From assembly GCF_001039355.2 (NCBI RefSeq), contig NW_019775846.1:573817-629327 (forward strand): a stretch of 55,511 nucleotides of DNA, read 5' to 3'. Origin of the DNA: Lingula anatina. Taxonomy: Eukaryota > Brachiopoda > Lingulata > Lingulida > Lingulidae. Position 1 is the stretch's first letter. Each line of letters begins with the position of its first letter. The notes under the pieces were generated by a model. It was not told where the DNA came from. It worked only from the letters and a program-made list of their open reading frames with translations, and searched no databases. Positions 1-12,810 of the stretch are shown piece after piece. A program made the translations under genes and the position numbers.

Positions 1-3000
1 GGCTGTCCACAGGCTATAGCAAGGAGAGGGCACTATGGAGCTTTTCTACAGGATGAGTGGGATCTTATCTACACCATGGGTAGGTATTGGTGTTATTTGT
101 CAATTTTATGTAAATGGTTATATTTCGTTTAGCTTTGATATTGTTTGGTTCTCAAGCAAACTACCTAGATTTACAATCAAAGCTTTCTCTAGAGAGCTGT
201 CCAGCCATCATTTGAATGGTCATTGGCCTCAAAAGCCAGCCTATATTTTCAAAGACAGATGGGTGGCTTACAAAATTTTTGGAAAATGAAGGGTTGAGGA
301 CTTGACTTGCTTGGGTTGGACTCCCTGTAAATTGATGTTGAAATTACAGATTCACATGTTGGATTTCCTGTACCAACTCCCCCTCCCTCCCTCCCCCCTC
401 CCCCCCCCAAAAAAAAAAAATTTTTTTTTTTTTTTACAATGCTCTAATTTGAAATAATTTTGTATTATTGATTTAGATTCAATTACCATAAATGCAGTTA
501 TATACAATTTGGTGAAAATGTTTTTTTTTTCAGTAAACTTGTGTCATCAAAAGCTGAAAGTACCCATAACCTGCAAAATCAGAGTATTTGAGGATATTGG
601 AAAAACAGTGAAATATGCACAGATGATTGAGAGTGCTGGCTGCCAGGTAACCATGACTGTTCTGTAATGCCAGCTTTTTATTTAACTTTCATTGAAAGTT
701 TTGTATATTTATAATGATAAACTTAATATATTTATGACTAAAACCTAGATTGTCAAGTTTTGTGACAACAGTGCTCTGTATATGGTATGATTCCCCATGC
801 TATTGTTATACATTGGAAGATAGGCATCTGTATATTTACTTTAGTGAAAGTATGACAATTTATATTATTGTGTTACATTGAAGGGCAAGATGTTTGAGTG
901 CTCTGTATATAGTGCTATAATTTTTTTTGTTTTATTTTTCAGTTGCTGACAGTTCATGGACGCACAAGAGAACAGAAGGGTATGGCCACTGGCTTGGCCA
1001 GCTGGGAACACATCAAGGCTGTCAAGTTAGTAATTATGTCAGAAAATAAAACAAATTATGTCCTGTGTTGTCCAAGAATATTAGTGCATCTATGCGATAA
1101 TTTTGATTAAATCCACAAGAAATAAGTTGCCATTGCATAATACTTGTGGAAAAGACTGGATTGTTTTTGGATTCTCTTTATTAGATTCTTGCAGTTTCCT
1201 TTCAGACTGATGCTTATTTATTATTTTTTTGCTAACTCCACATTTTAGGCAGAAGTTGAAAATCCCAGTGTTTGCCAATGGCAACATCCAGTACATGAGT
1301 GATGTGGAAAGATGTATGGAGGAGGCTGGAGTTGATGGAGTCATGTCTGCTGGTAAGAACCTATAGACAGTTTCATAACTATCTCATCATTTCTTATTAT
1401 AAGTACTTATTTTATGATGAATACCTGGTGATTATTGTACGAAGCTCAGGCCATAATTTCTTGAAATATAGTAGGAAAATTTAAGATGAAATCAACAAAA
1501 ATCTTCTTTTTTTTTTGGCTTATTGGAAACAATAAAGTTGGGTATTTGACATTTTGGGTGATATTTTAATACATTTTGTGTCACCATCTTACTATAGAGT
1601 TATTCTTATAGAAAAATCTGATATAGTCTACTGTGCTAACTTGGCCATCCTGTAACAGAAGGGTGGGTGTTAATGTTAATATGTACCAGTTAGTAAAATC
1701 TTGGAATAAAAGTAATATAATTTTTTACTTTTTAGAGGGCAACCTTCACAACCCAGCTTTATTCCATGGTATCAGTCCACCAATCTGGAAAATGGCAGAA
1801 GAATACTTAGATCTTGTAGACAAATATCCATGCCCATTATCGTATATCAGAGGTCATCTCTTCAAGCTATGCCATCATTTGTGAGTACTTAAATACATAT
1901 AAAAGCTAGACAGTAAAGGTGGCAAATGCACTCTTAACAGAAAAAAAGTAATTCCCATTCCACTATTTTAATATTAATCGGCACATTTTAGTAGACAACA
2001 AGTATTAACAAGTGTTTAGCCATTCTGGTTCAAGTGAAGCCTCTGAAGCTGAAAAATGACTTACTTTTTCCCCTCTTCTGTTCAAAGGATATACTTGGGA
2101 GGTTTTCATCCTTTTCTTTTACTGTTTTTATAGTTTGTGTGTTCACACAGATATAAGAGAAGTATTAGGAAATGCTAAACAGCTTGATGAAGTAAAACGG
2201 AGCGTTCAGATGGTCAAAGAAAGGTGCAAAGTAAGTAACAGATGATGTTAAGATCAAACCTTTTTTTAGATATGTAATCATATTATTTTTATAATCACTT
2301 GAAAACTTGATCATACAATAACAATGTCAAATTGATTTTTTTTACCAGTGCATCTTTTAAAAAATTGATAATATTACAGACAATTTATTCCTACATTTTT
2401 TGGTTTACACATTTGTAATTTTGTTAACACTACTTATATATTAATGATTTTTTTTATCATAGTTGGAAGCTGATAATGAAACTTCGGATTCATCTAATTC
2501 AAAAAGTGATTTGCCACTGCCATATTGGTTATGCCAGCCTTATGTGAGACCAAGGTAAAAGAAAAAGCAGTGCCTGCAATCCCTTTACATTGTGTGATAA
2601 TGAATTAATGTAATGATAGCTAGTAGTAGGAGTTTCTGTAACCGTATAGTTTAATACTGAAATATAAGAAAATATTTGTTTGCTAAATTTGTATAATTCA
2701 AAGGCATGTAACAAATTTGTTTGTAAAAGTCTTGATTTTGAATGTAGTAATTATTTACATAAGAAATTAACAACTACTGTAAATATCAGAAGACATATTT
2801 ATATTCTTATTTTTGACTCACAGCCCTAAGGTTGAAACAGGAATTCAGGAAAGCAAGCCAAGAGAATCCAAAAAACGTCCACTGGAAGACCTTTTAGAAA
2901 ATGTAGAGGATGCCCATTTGTTGTCAAGGAACCAACTAAAAAAGTTGCTAAGAAACCCAAGTAAGAACTTCCAAGTAAAAAGGCAGTTTGAATCATGTGG

Positions 3001-4015
3001 ACTGTGTCCTAACCCGATGGTAAGTGAAGTCACCAGCATAACTTTTCTTCATGAACTCAACTGTCACTATTTAAATTATCAAAGTATACTTTGGTTTAAG
3101 GAATTTAAGTAATAATTATTAATAATTTCCACATCTTACAGTTGTTAATTTTCATGGACAATAAAGAAGATGGGTTCTCTTTACCATTGTCTTATAATAC
3201 TTATCTTTATTCATCAGTTTAATATTTCCCCCTTTTAACATCTTTAGGGACTGAAGTGCTTATTCAGCATGTGTAGGCAGTGCTGTAAAGCAAAGACTAA
3301 AGCAGAGACACTCGACTGCCCAGGTATAGTCTCTCTTAAATGTAGTTCTGTTGCTATGGAAGCACATGTATGGAAAATGCATAGCATTAAGCTACATGTA
3401 CATAGAGCTTTTTTTTCTTTTCCCACTGAGATATTTCATTTCTGTAAAAGTCGGTTTTAATAGAAAAAAAATTAGTCATTTTCCTATCCAAAAGTTCAAC
3501 AGGTTCCAAACATATTGTGATAAATGTCCAATACTGAAAGTCAGTTTTTATGTATAGATAATACCTACTTATTGATGTGCATGTGTAATGTCTGTCAGAG
3601 TTGTTTGATCTGACAGTTACTTTGAAAAAGTGCTTTTATTTGTAATTGATATTGTTATCACAGTAAAATTTTACTGATTTTATGAAGCAGATTGATACCC
3701 TCAATATTTGGATAATAATACTTATTTCTATGTGTCAGTAAATTTTTTTTTGCTTTTTGATTTTTTTAAGGTCACAAATTCATGAGAAAAACAAAGGAGA
3801 TGGAAAGATTAAAGAAGAATCCTGACAGTAAAACTTGTAAACAAACTAAAACAATTAGCGGAGAACATTCTCATAATACCGTGACTGAGATGCATATACA
3901 TGATAAAGGCAGTCAAGGTGACTCCTTGGAAAGTGCAAATAACAAGACTGAGGGGGCTTCTTTAGTCAATTCTATGGAGGACCCTAAATTGAACTTAGAA
4001 TCACACTGTGACTAA
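1..4015 (+). CDS. DUS1L: tRNA-dihydrouridine(16/17) synthase-like (DUS1L), 3' part
   Basis: This flavoenzyme reduces uridine to dihydrouridine in the tRNA D-loop. Visible exons are 1-79, 534-646, 943-1025, 1249-1352, 1736-1880, 2134-2230, 2463-2554, 2824-3019, 3248-3323 and 3771-4015, all in phase, giving 409 residues and a TAA stop. The window opens on the GCPQ active-site motif, whose cysteine is the family's catalytic residue, followed by [15 protein letters not shown]. Later come [11 protein letters not shown] and FANGNIQ, the FMN-binding barrel strands. The C-terminal third is lysine-rich with a cysteine cluster (CGLCPNP, then [10 protein letters not shown], then CPGH) matching the zinc-finger-like tail of animal DUS1L. 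The start codon and the first barrel strands lie upstream of the window. The identification is firm; exon borders are hand-called. Confidence 0.93.
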
Positions 4016-4167
4016 TCAAATAGAACAATCCAATTGGTTTTTACAATTTTAGTGCACTACAGAAAAAGATCTACTCATTATTTTAACTAAAAGAGCAGGA
4101 ACATTTTTTATGAAATTTCAGATGGATGGTTGAAAGCAACAATACTGATTATTAGAACGTAAACATA

Positions 4168-4173
4168 TTTATT
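4168..4173 (-). promoter_or_regulatory. Candidate poly(A) signal of the FTCDNL1-like gene
   Basis: TTTATT on the plus strand reads AATAAA on the minus strand, about 140 bp past the FTCDNL1-like stop. It lies inside the DUS1L 3' UTR, so the two convergent transcripts probably overlap at their 3' ends. Confidence 0.4.
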
Positions 4174-4247
4174 TTTAGAAAATGGTGTTTTTCACATCCA
4201 ACATTTTGTATATTTTACTTTATATTGAATTTTAACCATGCCTCAAA

Positions 4248-4253
4248 AATAAA
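4248..4253 (+). promoter_or_regulatory. DUS1L poly(A) signal
   Basis: A canonical AATAAA lies 233 bp after the DUS1L stop. It sits only about 60 bp before the stop codon of the convergent FTCDNL1-like gene. Confidence 0.6.
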
Positions 4254-4309
4254 ATATTCAAACATAACTATAACGTACAGCATTGTCTGTTTTTGTAAAC
4301 AGTAATTGA

Positions 4310-6840
4310 TTACATTGTTCTAGTTGACTTAGTTTTCCAGTAATCATAAATCCCATTATCAAGGGCAAATTTTGCTACATCAGCAGCCCCAGCTGGAGTG
4401 AAACCAATCAAAGCTCTTCCCACAGTCTCTACTCCAAATATGGCTGCCCTGGCCTTGACCTTCTTTTCTATGACTTCTGGGGAAACATATTTGTACTGTC
4501 CAAACATGCATAGCTCTTGGTCAGGTAACAGTTGATGCCCACCTAATGTTTTGCAATTGTCTTTTACCTCAGAGAAATTTTTCTCGTCAGACCTGTGTGA
4601 ACAGATCTCTTTGATCTGGTCACATTCATGACTGAAACTCGCCACATTACATGCAATTTCCACTCTGCCTTCGTGAAGAAATGCCATTGACTGCACTCCA
4701 GGAAGTCCATCCGGGTTGACAGCTCTCAAACTTTGAGCAATCTGTTTTCCTAGTGTAAGGTCCTGTGTGTCAATTGTCACATTGCAGTTCATAACATAAG
4801 GATGAGCACCAATACCTGAAACAAACAAGCAACACGTATGCATACAAACAAATAAATGCACACTTACTCATATTAACATGATCATAAACTATGATTTTGT
4901 CTAAATAAATATACAACAAGAGAACTGCAAATATTTACAAACACAATTTTGTGAGTGTACTAATCACATATAATAGTTTTGTTTGGGCAAACCAAACTTT
5001 TTTGGGGAACCTGAATTACCTACAAAATCCATGGTACTCAAGTTTGCTTGGAAAATCAAAGTTTTAAAAACCTGTTAATCCATATCTTGCCCCTGGTTTT
5101 GCTCCTACATCCTGTATGCCTGAATTCCCTACCAAAGTCTTATGCCCCGCAAACCACCTGACGTCTTTTCTTCTTTGAACAAGACCCCTGCATGCTTGGT
5201 GTGACCAACCAAATAGGAAAAAAGAAGTGCCAGGGATTTTACTAGACAACTTCTCAGCTAAATCTTAAAAAAGAAAAAAAAAAGAGTAATAGGTGCCCGT
5301 TGATATTTTTTTTAATTTTCTAAATGTTATAATTTTTGAAATTATGTTTCTTGCCAAAAATACAGATAATAACTTCATGGCTGTGCACTGAATTTATGGT
5401 ATATTAGATTTAAAACAAGTTGAATGAGCACTCTCAACTTTAAATTGTGACAACAATAGATGTCAGAAAATTGTAACAATAATTATTGTAGACCTAAAAA
5501 TAAAGGATTTGAAATAAAACATACATATAATCATAATGTAAAATGAAGGCAAGAAGAAGTACATTAATACATTGGCTAGTAGCTCTTTCAAAATTGTTTT
5601 GTTTTCACCTTTAGCCTCCTTGCCACACTCTTCCAGTGTGATGTCTGGTGAGAGGGGGTGAATGGGAACTAAATCAACAGAGCCCAGGCATGGATGAACA
5701 CCCTCATGCTGTCTCAAGTCTATCAAATCAAATGCCTTTTCACAAGCAGCAAAGACACTCTGACCTAAAACAATCAATGTATGAAAAAGGGGAGACATAA
5801 TTTTGTACTGAATTGGTGTAAAACTGAATATGAGTGTGTCCCGTTGCAAAACATTTATATATAGTTATATAGATACACGTTACATTCAATTACTACTGTA
5901 GCAAAGTGAAATGTTCTACACACTTTACTCATTTTCCCCAGCAGAAAATATCACTATTACAGTCTTATAATAAAAAGGAATAACTGGGCAAAGACAAAAT
6001 GCATGTATATATTTATGCATGCATTGTTTTAGGTTGACTTGTGCAATTAATACCTTTTTATTGATATATAGAAACCAATAAACAATCTTAGTATTATTTG
6101 TTTAGGGTTATTTTATTAATCATTTACAAAACATTTTACACTTTTCAAAACAACTTTACCTATATGAGATATAGAAGCAGCAATAGTAATTACTGTTCTA
6201 TTATAGTCATAGTCTGAGAATACATTAAGGACTGCAGCACAATGCTCTAGAAAATAATAAAAAAAAAAACACTGCAATTATCACTGTTACAGTAACACAT
6301 TGTTAGTATACAGTATAACAATCATGCGTGTTCTAGTGGCATTTTAATTAACATCTTCTGTCTAATATATGTGATAATCAACATAAACAGTATCAAAAAA
6401 TTTATATAAATAATAGTTATAATGCATGATTTTTTGTGCTAGGTGCAAAATACTAGTATATGCTTTAATTTAATTATCACACATCAAGTAAAAACAGGTA
6501 CGCCTACCAAATTAATTATCATTGTTCCCTGATTAACAAGAACATGTTTTTTTTGTGCTAACAGTTGATATCAGATACAGCATATACACGTTGTAGCACG
6601 AAATCCATGCGTTAACATTTTTGATATGTACAGTACAATGTACAGTATCCAGTACGCTGTGTTAACCCACAGATTTTCGTGCTGGGTAATCCTTAGTTAT
6701 GTATCCTTTGCCTGTACATAGCCCTTACGTTTGCTTGTCTTGTTATTCACTTCTAAAGCTGCATAAGCTATTTTCTCTATAATATGCACGTTTCGTGCTT
6801 CAGATACATTCAGTAAGCATGCACAGAGCTTGCTGGTCAT
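4310..6840 (-). CDS. FTCDNL1: Formiminotransferase N-terminal subdomain protein (FTCDNL1-like)
   Basis: Five exons, read from high to low coordinate: 6840-6729, 6246-6160, 5764-5609, 5263-5072 and 4815-4310. They are in phase and give 350 residues. The protein starts MTSKLCACLLNVSEA, the usual opening of this family. It continues with LNVFSDYDYNRTVITI and then DLRQHEGVHPCLG. The histidine of the VHP triplet (about residue 90) aligns with catalytic His82 of FTCD formiminotransferase. The last exon (GIGAHPYVMNCN onward) covers the second subdomain. There is no cyclodeaminase domain, so this is the stand-alone form and not full FTCD. The first exon is too short to show as a long ORF and was found through its MTSKL start and GTAAGG donor. 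The cellular role of stand-alone forms is poorly known. The gene is head-to-head with DESI1 and tail-to-tail with DUS1L. Confidence 0.88.
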
Positions 6841-7140
6841 GTCTTACACCGATCCACACAAATACGGAAGTGTCGCAGTAGATTTAAGAAATAGTTTTTC
6901 ATATTTTTTGCTATATCTAAGTAGATCTTGTCACTCAAACGTTGATATTGCTACAATTTGAATTAAAACTCATGCGACTTGGTCTTTACTCTTATATCTA
7001 GGTTTTTTGCTAATGTCGAAAAAAGAACGGTACTTGCAAAAGTACCCATTGAAGATAGGACAACAATTGACGGCAATTCTGTCAAATCATTTTTTTACTC
7101 GGTCAATTTTACTGCACATGTTTTGGCTGCGAAAAGAGAG
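6841..7140. promoter_or_regulatory. Putative bidirectional promoter, FTCDNL1-like / DESI1-like
   Basis: Only 300 bp separate the two divergent start codons (6840 minus, 7141 plus). Both 5' UTRs and both promoters must fit here or start inside the neighbour. No TATA box in a convincing position was seen. This is inferred from spacing alone. Confidence 0.45.
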
Positions 7141-7604
7141 ATGGAGGGATACCCAGTGAAGGTGTATATTTATGATATCTCCAAAGGTCTAGCCAGATCC
7201 ATGTCTTATGGTTTCTTAGGTGAGTATAGATTGATTTCCCAGTCCGAGCCGATGGATCGTTTCACTGATCTTCACTCACGCTTGCCTGTCACCATGATTG
7301 GCAAACGAACGCATAAACCACAGTAAACTCAGTAAACTTATCAACAATTAAAAACAACGACATCAAAATCGGTTACTGTGTGTGTTTTGAACGAATTTCC
7401 TAAAATCGCTACGTGCCCTAAACTCCGTCTACAGTATGTGCCTCTCATCAATTTTCAGTTCTGGTGAGTAATGCAAAAATCCATAAATCCAACACACTTT
7501 TGAGAAACTGGAAAGTTTGACACCACTTCAGAAAAAGAAAATGTGTTCCGAATTAATAATACAGTTTCAAGCCACTGATGAGTTCTGTCCTGGCAGTAAT
7601 ACAA

Positions 7605-7694
<90 letters not shown>

Positions 7695-10529
7695 CTTTTG
7701 AAAAATTTAGGAAGGCAAATAGATGGTATCTGGCATACTGGTATTGTTGTTTATGGTGAAGAGTACTTCTTTGGAGGGATGGGAGGCATCGAATCATGTC
7801 CACCGGTAAGTAACCAACATGATAATTGTCTGGTTCTACTGCAGTATGGTAGTAAACCTAAGTCATGTTCAAATGTCTAAAATTGCTAAGGTTTAACTTG
7901 TTTTGATAACAGGGCACAGATAACAAGTTAACAAGACGCCCCCGGCAGTGACAGTGGTTTAGCACTGGTTGTGATCAAGCATATATGTATGATTAGGTCA
8001 AAGTGACAGTACATGTAGTGATGAACATGTGTGGAATTTTAATACTAAAACTTTCAAAATAAATGAATAAATGAATAGATAAAATAATACTGATAATATA
8101 TAATGAAATCTGTTAGCTATCTTTGCCAAGTTTTGCTGCCACTCTAGCTGTTTATTAACATTTATTGATTTCAATTTCATGTTACAGTGTGGAACAGTAT
8201 TGGGACCACCAGATCAAATTTATGACCTAGGAGCAACACAAATCCCCAAAGAAGTTTTCATGGAATATTTAAGAGAACTTTCTAATACAACATTTAGGTA
8301 TACAAAAAAACATTGTGCCATGCACATATTTAGCAGTTTTGTTGATGTGACTTGTAAATAGATAACCATAAATACCATTTCATAGTATTTGCAGTCTTTG
8401 TATGATAATAATGAAACAATGGTCTACACACAAATATTTGTACAATACATCGTACATTGCTGGACATATTGCTTTTGACGTAGATCTGGTCCTTTTTTCT
8501 CTTTCACAACATAATGCCTTCTCTACAAAACTTTTTACCACATCTGTTTTTACATATTCACTTCTTGACTATGTGAATTTACTGTCAAAATGTAGTTCAA
8601 TGGCTTATTTTCTGTCTCTTTTAATTGAGACATATTTTATGGAGCAGAGGATATGTGCTAGATGTACAATGAAAAAACTCCAGCACATTTGTAAGTGACA
8701 ATTAGTTTTTATAACCAATTCTTTTTTTAATTACTGAAATAATTTGAAAAGAGATTACATATTGAATGGTTGGTGCATGAACTTGTTATTCCTTCTGTGG
8801 TGAAGAGATATCAAAGAAGAATTACTTCACATTTGAATAAGTACAGAATTGCCAAATGTACAGTGTATGCATGTTTGAATAAAACCCCATATGTTAAAAT
8901 TATCGTTTCAGGGGTGAATGTTATCACTTGCTAGACCACAACTGTAACACATTTAGTAATGAAATAGCACAGTTTCTAACTGGGAACTCCATTCCTTCAA
9001 AGATTACGAGCTTGCCTGCAGATGTTTTAAGCACGTGAGCACATATATTTTTATTCATGCACATTTCTTTAAACTCATTAATATTGCTTTCATACTAGTT
9101 ACTGATAAATAAATGTTGTTGGGATAGATTTATGATTTTCTAATTATCATTTTTGAAATAACCTCATTGTTTGATTAGCATATTCTTTATCATGCATTTC
9201 ACTCTTTTTACACATACCTTTCGGATGTTACAGACCCTTTGGTGCCATGATCAGACCATTCATAGATGCTATGTCAGTGTCCCCAGGAGGGCATTCTGTA
9301 TTTCCCCAGCAGACCCAGGGAGCATCACCTGCTGCTGCAACCTCACAGGTATCAGTCTTATAAGCTGATTTTAATATGTTTGGTGATGATGAATGATTAT
9401 ATATTCATCATTTAATGAAAACTGGGTAATTCTTTTCAGGCAAGTACATATTTTTGGCATAGGGATGCTCCTCATATCTGATATTTTATTGAATGACAGA
9501 GAACCCTGACATTTTAAACAATGTTTTTTTAGCTAATTGATGAAAGGAAATGTGTTTTTTTTCATCTGTCTTAATTGCATTTTATTTTCAAGAGACCAAG
9601 TAAAACTTTATAAGCATTTGGCAAAGATTTTACATTTTGGATGGAATACATTGCCAATATTTTGGAGCACCTTTGTTAATTTTTCCAACCTTTTTACCAT
9701 TAATTTCAATCTTCGTAATTTTTCCAGCCATCCTCTGCTAAGAAAGAAGTAGAAAAGACACCTAAGGCTGCTTCAGAAAAATCTAAAAGTTCAGCAGAAG
9801 ACTATGATCTGTTACCAGTTGTTTACAAAGAGAGCAAAGTATGGAGTTTTTAAATTAAACTTTGATATATACAGCTCATGAATAAGAAATGGAAACATAA
9901 AGCAACTGTCTTTTAAGAACCATTATTACAAAGTATAGGAGTTAAACCCACCTTTCATTTCAGTTCACAGGCAAATAAAATGCTTTGGTATAGGCCTATG
10001 TGTATTGAAAATACACAAATTGATGCTTTTTTATAATTGTATTTACAAATTATCCATTCATACACCCATACATTTCAGTAACAGTTGAAATAAAAACATG
10101 AAAATCTTTAAATCTGTATTGATATTTTCCTTAATGTCTAATTTTCTGCAGTTTTTTTTTTCAAACCTCTTCAAGGTAGATTGATATTTATTACTCTCAT
10201 TTCTTAATCTTATGTACCGGTAGGTTTTAAATGGTTCAAGGTGGCAGACAGTTTTGGAGGACAGAGTGACAAAACATGAACTTGACACAATAAATGAAGT
10301 TCATGAGTTTTTATCAGCATCCAACCCACAGTGGGCATTAGGGAGAAATCACATGGATGCTTTGTGTAAGACTAAAGGTTTTTGTTGTTTATCTCTTCCA
10401 AGCTATGTTTTTGCCCTTTTGGTTTGTGATTTAACAGCCTAACTAAGAATATTATGGTCAGATTTTGATAAATTTTTCTGGTCAGGTCAGAAATGGGCTA
10501 ACTGAGAATCAAATAGATTTTGGTGGGGA

Positions 10530-10589
<60 letters not shown>

Positions 10590-12810
10590 GAGAACTGTGC
10601 TGCCTTTGCAGAAGTGTTTTCTGAGTGTTGTACTTGTATTACTTATTTCCCTTTCGACAAAAAATGATACTTAATATAATATATTGAAAAAACTCCAGTG
10701 CATGTGTAAATGACATGAGTAGTTTTTATAACCAATCCTTTTTTTTAATTACTGAAACAATTTGGAAAGAGGTTACATAATCAACAAGTTGTTCATTACT
10801 AACATAGGTATACATATTCCTCTGAAACCTGAGTGTCAGTTTATGTCATGTTGAAACATGCATTGCCCACATATCACATTTGAAAGAAAGTGTGTCTAGC
10901 AATAAAACATTATTATATATAATTAGTTATTTCTTTACCCCATCGTTTTGTATGTCTCAGGTAAAATCATCAACAAAGAAGAAGTTCCAGAAGAAGTTCA
11001 TGTCATGATGTACCAACTTTTACAACTTGCTGTGTTAAATGAGGAGTTTGTGAACATGATGGCACACTACAACAATCACCCCATGATGAAGCTGGCATCT
11101 TCTCACGAGGGTATGAGTAAACAAATTCTCTCAGAGGTTGGAAAGCTGGTAAGTATTGCATTCAATATAGTGTCATTCCACAGTTATTTCCTCTTTTGCG
11201 ACATATTTCCCCATCGAAATACTTCTTTTTAAAAGGCAAGAACAATTTGCAGTTTTTCTTCAGTTAATAATAATAATAATTTATTGAGCATTAAAATGTG
11301 TACAGTTACATTTTACAAGCTCTCTAAACTACAATTTTACATAAATTGTGCACATACGCTTAAATAAGTATAACTACTTTAGATCATTCAATTACCAAAA
11401 TACATATAAGCTAACTACTTCGTACATATAGCTCACAATAGTAAGATCGGATGAATATTTTGGATATTTAGTCTCCAAATACAAAAAGTCACTCAAACTG
11501 CATTTTAGCTCACAAACTGCAGCAGTACTAGAAATGGGTCTAGTTATATCCTTAGCACTGAGCATCATCCTTTGGGATCCCCTTTGTCAAACTGTAAAAT
11601 AACAAGTCAGACCTGTGCAGCCTGCTTACTTCATGAGGATAGGGACATCCAAGGAGTTGGAGCAGCTCTGGCATCAAACTTGGCTAAACATTCTGTGAGA
11701 ATATATATTTGCCTGTCCTTGCATAATTGGCGCATAGAGTAATTATAGAACACACTTACTAAACAGTTAGAAATAAAATTCTTAGGAATTTCCTTTGGAC
11801 TTCATTTTGTGCATGAAAATTAGAAGAGAGGTGCTTTTTTAGGGATAAATAAATTGGCACTCATTGTTTTTAATCATTGCCAAATATGTTGAAACCCACA
11901 TGCACAAATTCCCTTGATAAAAAAATGAGCCTCTTTTGTTTTTTCAACAGATTCCAGAGGATGTGGCAGTTGAAGTTGGAAGTGCTTTGTTACAATGTTT
12001 ATTAACAGATGACACTAGTGATGACTTTGGTAGGTAAAAGCCCTAAACTTCAGAAGTCAAGTCAAATTATAGAAGTCAATTAAATCTTCAGAACATAACA
12101 GCTTTTAAGTTTTTTTTTTTTTTTTTTTTGTGAATCACTTTCTTTTTTCCTTCAGCCTATCAAGCATTGGTATCTCTCTACAGATTTACACTGATAACAC
12201 AAGAGGTAAGACATATTTTCTTTTAGTGCTAATACAGTAATTACTCAATGGGGGGAAATTGTGAATTTTACAGATACTGTATTTTTCAAGTAATAATTTC
12301 TTTAAATTAGAACATTCATATTGAGTGCTAGCAACAAAATTAAAGAAAAGCTACTCCAAAGTTCTACTCTATGCAGTAAAAGCACCACAAATTGTATATA
12401 GAAAAATAATTTTGACGATAAAATTATCTGAAAGTTTGATAATTTTTGCCAATTGAAAAGATCCATAATATATTATGCAGTTCTCTTATTGAAAAGTATT
12501 ATGAACACCTCCCAAGCACCCTCTCTTTTTTCAAAGTGCCCTTTAAAGTACGTGGTGAAACTAATTACAGTAATGTTCCAACATATGTCTTTATCAAACT
12601 TTTCTGCATACATTTGAATTCATCTTCATGTAATATTTGAACTAGTTATGCTTATAGCACCAGCTGTAAATTTTCTAAAAATTTTACTTTTTTTTTATTT
12701 TCAAGGTGGCAGACCTTTGTGCAGTGATGGGCTTAGACCTACAAAAATACAAGAAATCCGATAAACTATCCAACATCTGCAATCAGTTGCAACTGAGGAT
12801 ATCATCTTGA
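7141..12810 (+). CDS. DESI1: Desumoylating isopeptidase 1-like protein with C-terminal helical (PUL-like) extension
   Basis: Eleven exons: 7141-7219, 7711-7805, 8188-8297, 8912-9034, 9234-9348, 9728-9838, 10224-10365, 10961-11148, 11951-12029, 12156-12205 and 12706-12810. They are in phase and give 398 residues. Residues 1 to about 135 are a PPPDE papain-like protease domain: [16 protein letters not shown], then [11 protein letters not shown] with catalytic His35, then [17 protein letters not shown] with catalytic Cys106. Vertebrate DESI1 ends soon after the matching PFGAMIRPF segment. Here a Ser/Ala/Lys linker (about 165-215) leads into roughly 180 residues of predicted helices ([16 protein letters not shown] onward) resembling PUL/ARM-type repeats. 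The start at 7141 was chosen because DESI1 homology begins there; an in-frame ATG at 6979 adds unrelated sequence. The protease call is firm, the class of the extension tentative. Confidence 0.88.
7608..7689. repeat. (TA)n microsatellite
   Basis: About 40 TA units lie in DESI1 intron 1, ending some 20 bp before the exon 2 acceptor. Apparent reading frames made of Ile-Tyr repeats here come from this tract. Confidence 0.95.
10529..10588. repeat. (TAAA)n microsatellite
   Basis: About 15 tetranucleotide units in DESI1 intron 7. Confidence 0.95.
11265..11755 (-). repeat. Possible 3' end of a retroelement in DESI1 intron 8
   Basis: A (TAA)n run at about 11268 opens a 490-bp stretch of mixed composition with no coding potential for the host gene. 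Short trinucleotide tails of this sort are common at LINE 3' ends, so this may be a minus-oriented retroelement remnant. No protein domain was recognised, so the call is weak. Confidence 0.25.

Noticed and set aside
400-435. Poly-A/poly-T run as a retroelement tail
   Set aside because: No element body or target duplication was found next to it; it is a simple homopolymer in a DUS1L intron.
5463-5849. 128-codon minus frame as a separate small gene
   Set aside because: Only 5609-5764 is coding; the rest is intron of the FTCDNL1-like gene read through.
6979-7140. N-terminal extension of DESI1 from an upstream in-frame ATG
   Set aside because: Homology begins at 7141, the added 54 residues match nothing recognised, and the stretch is the expected promoter/UTR.
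7517-7880. Open frames on both strands rich in Ile-Tyr repeats
   Set aside because: They are translations of the (TA)n microsatellite. Only the part from 7711 is a real DESI1 exon.
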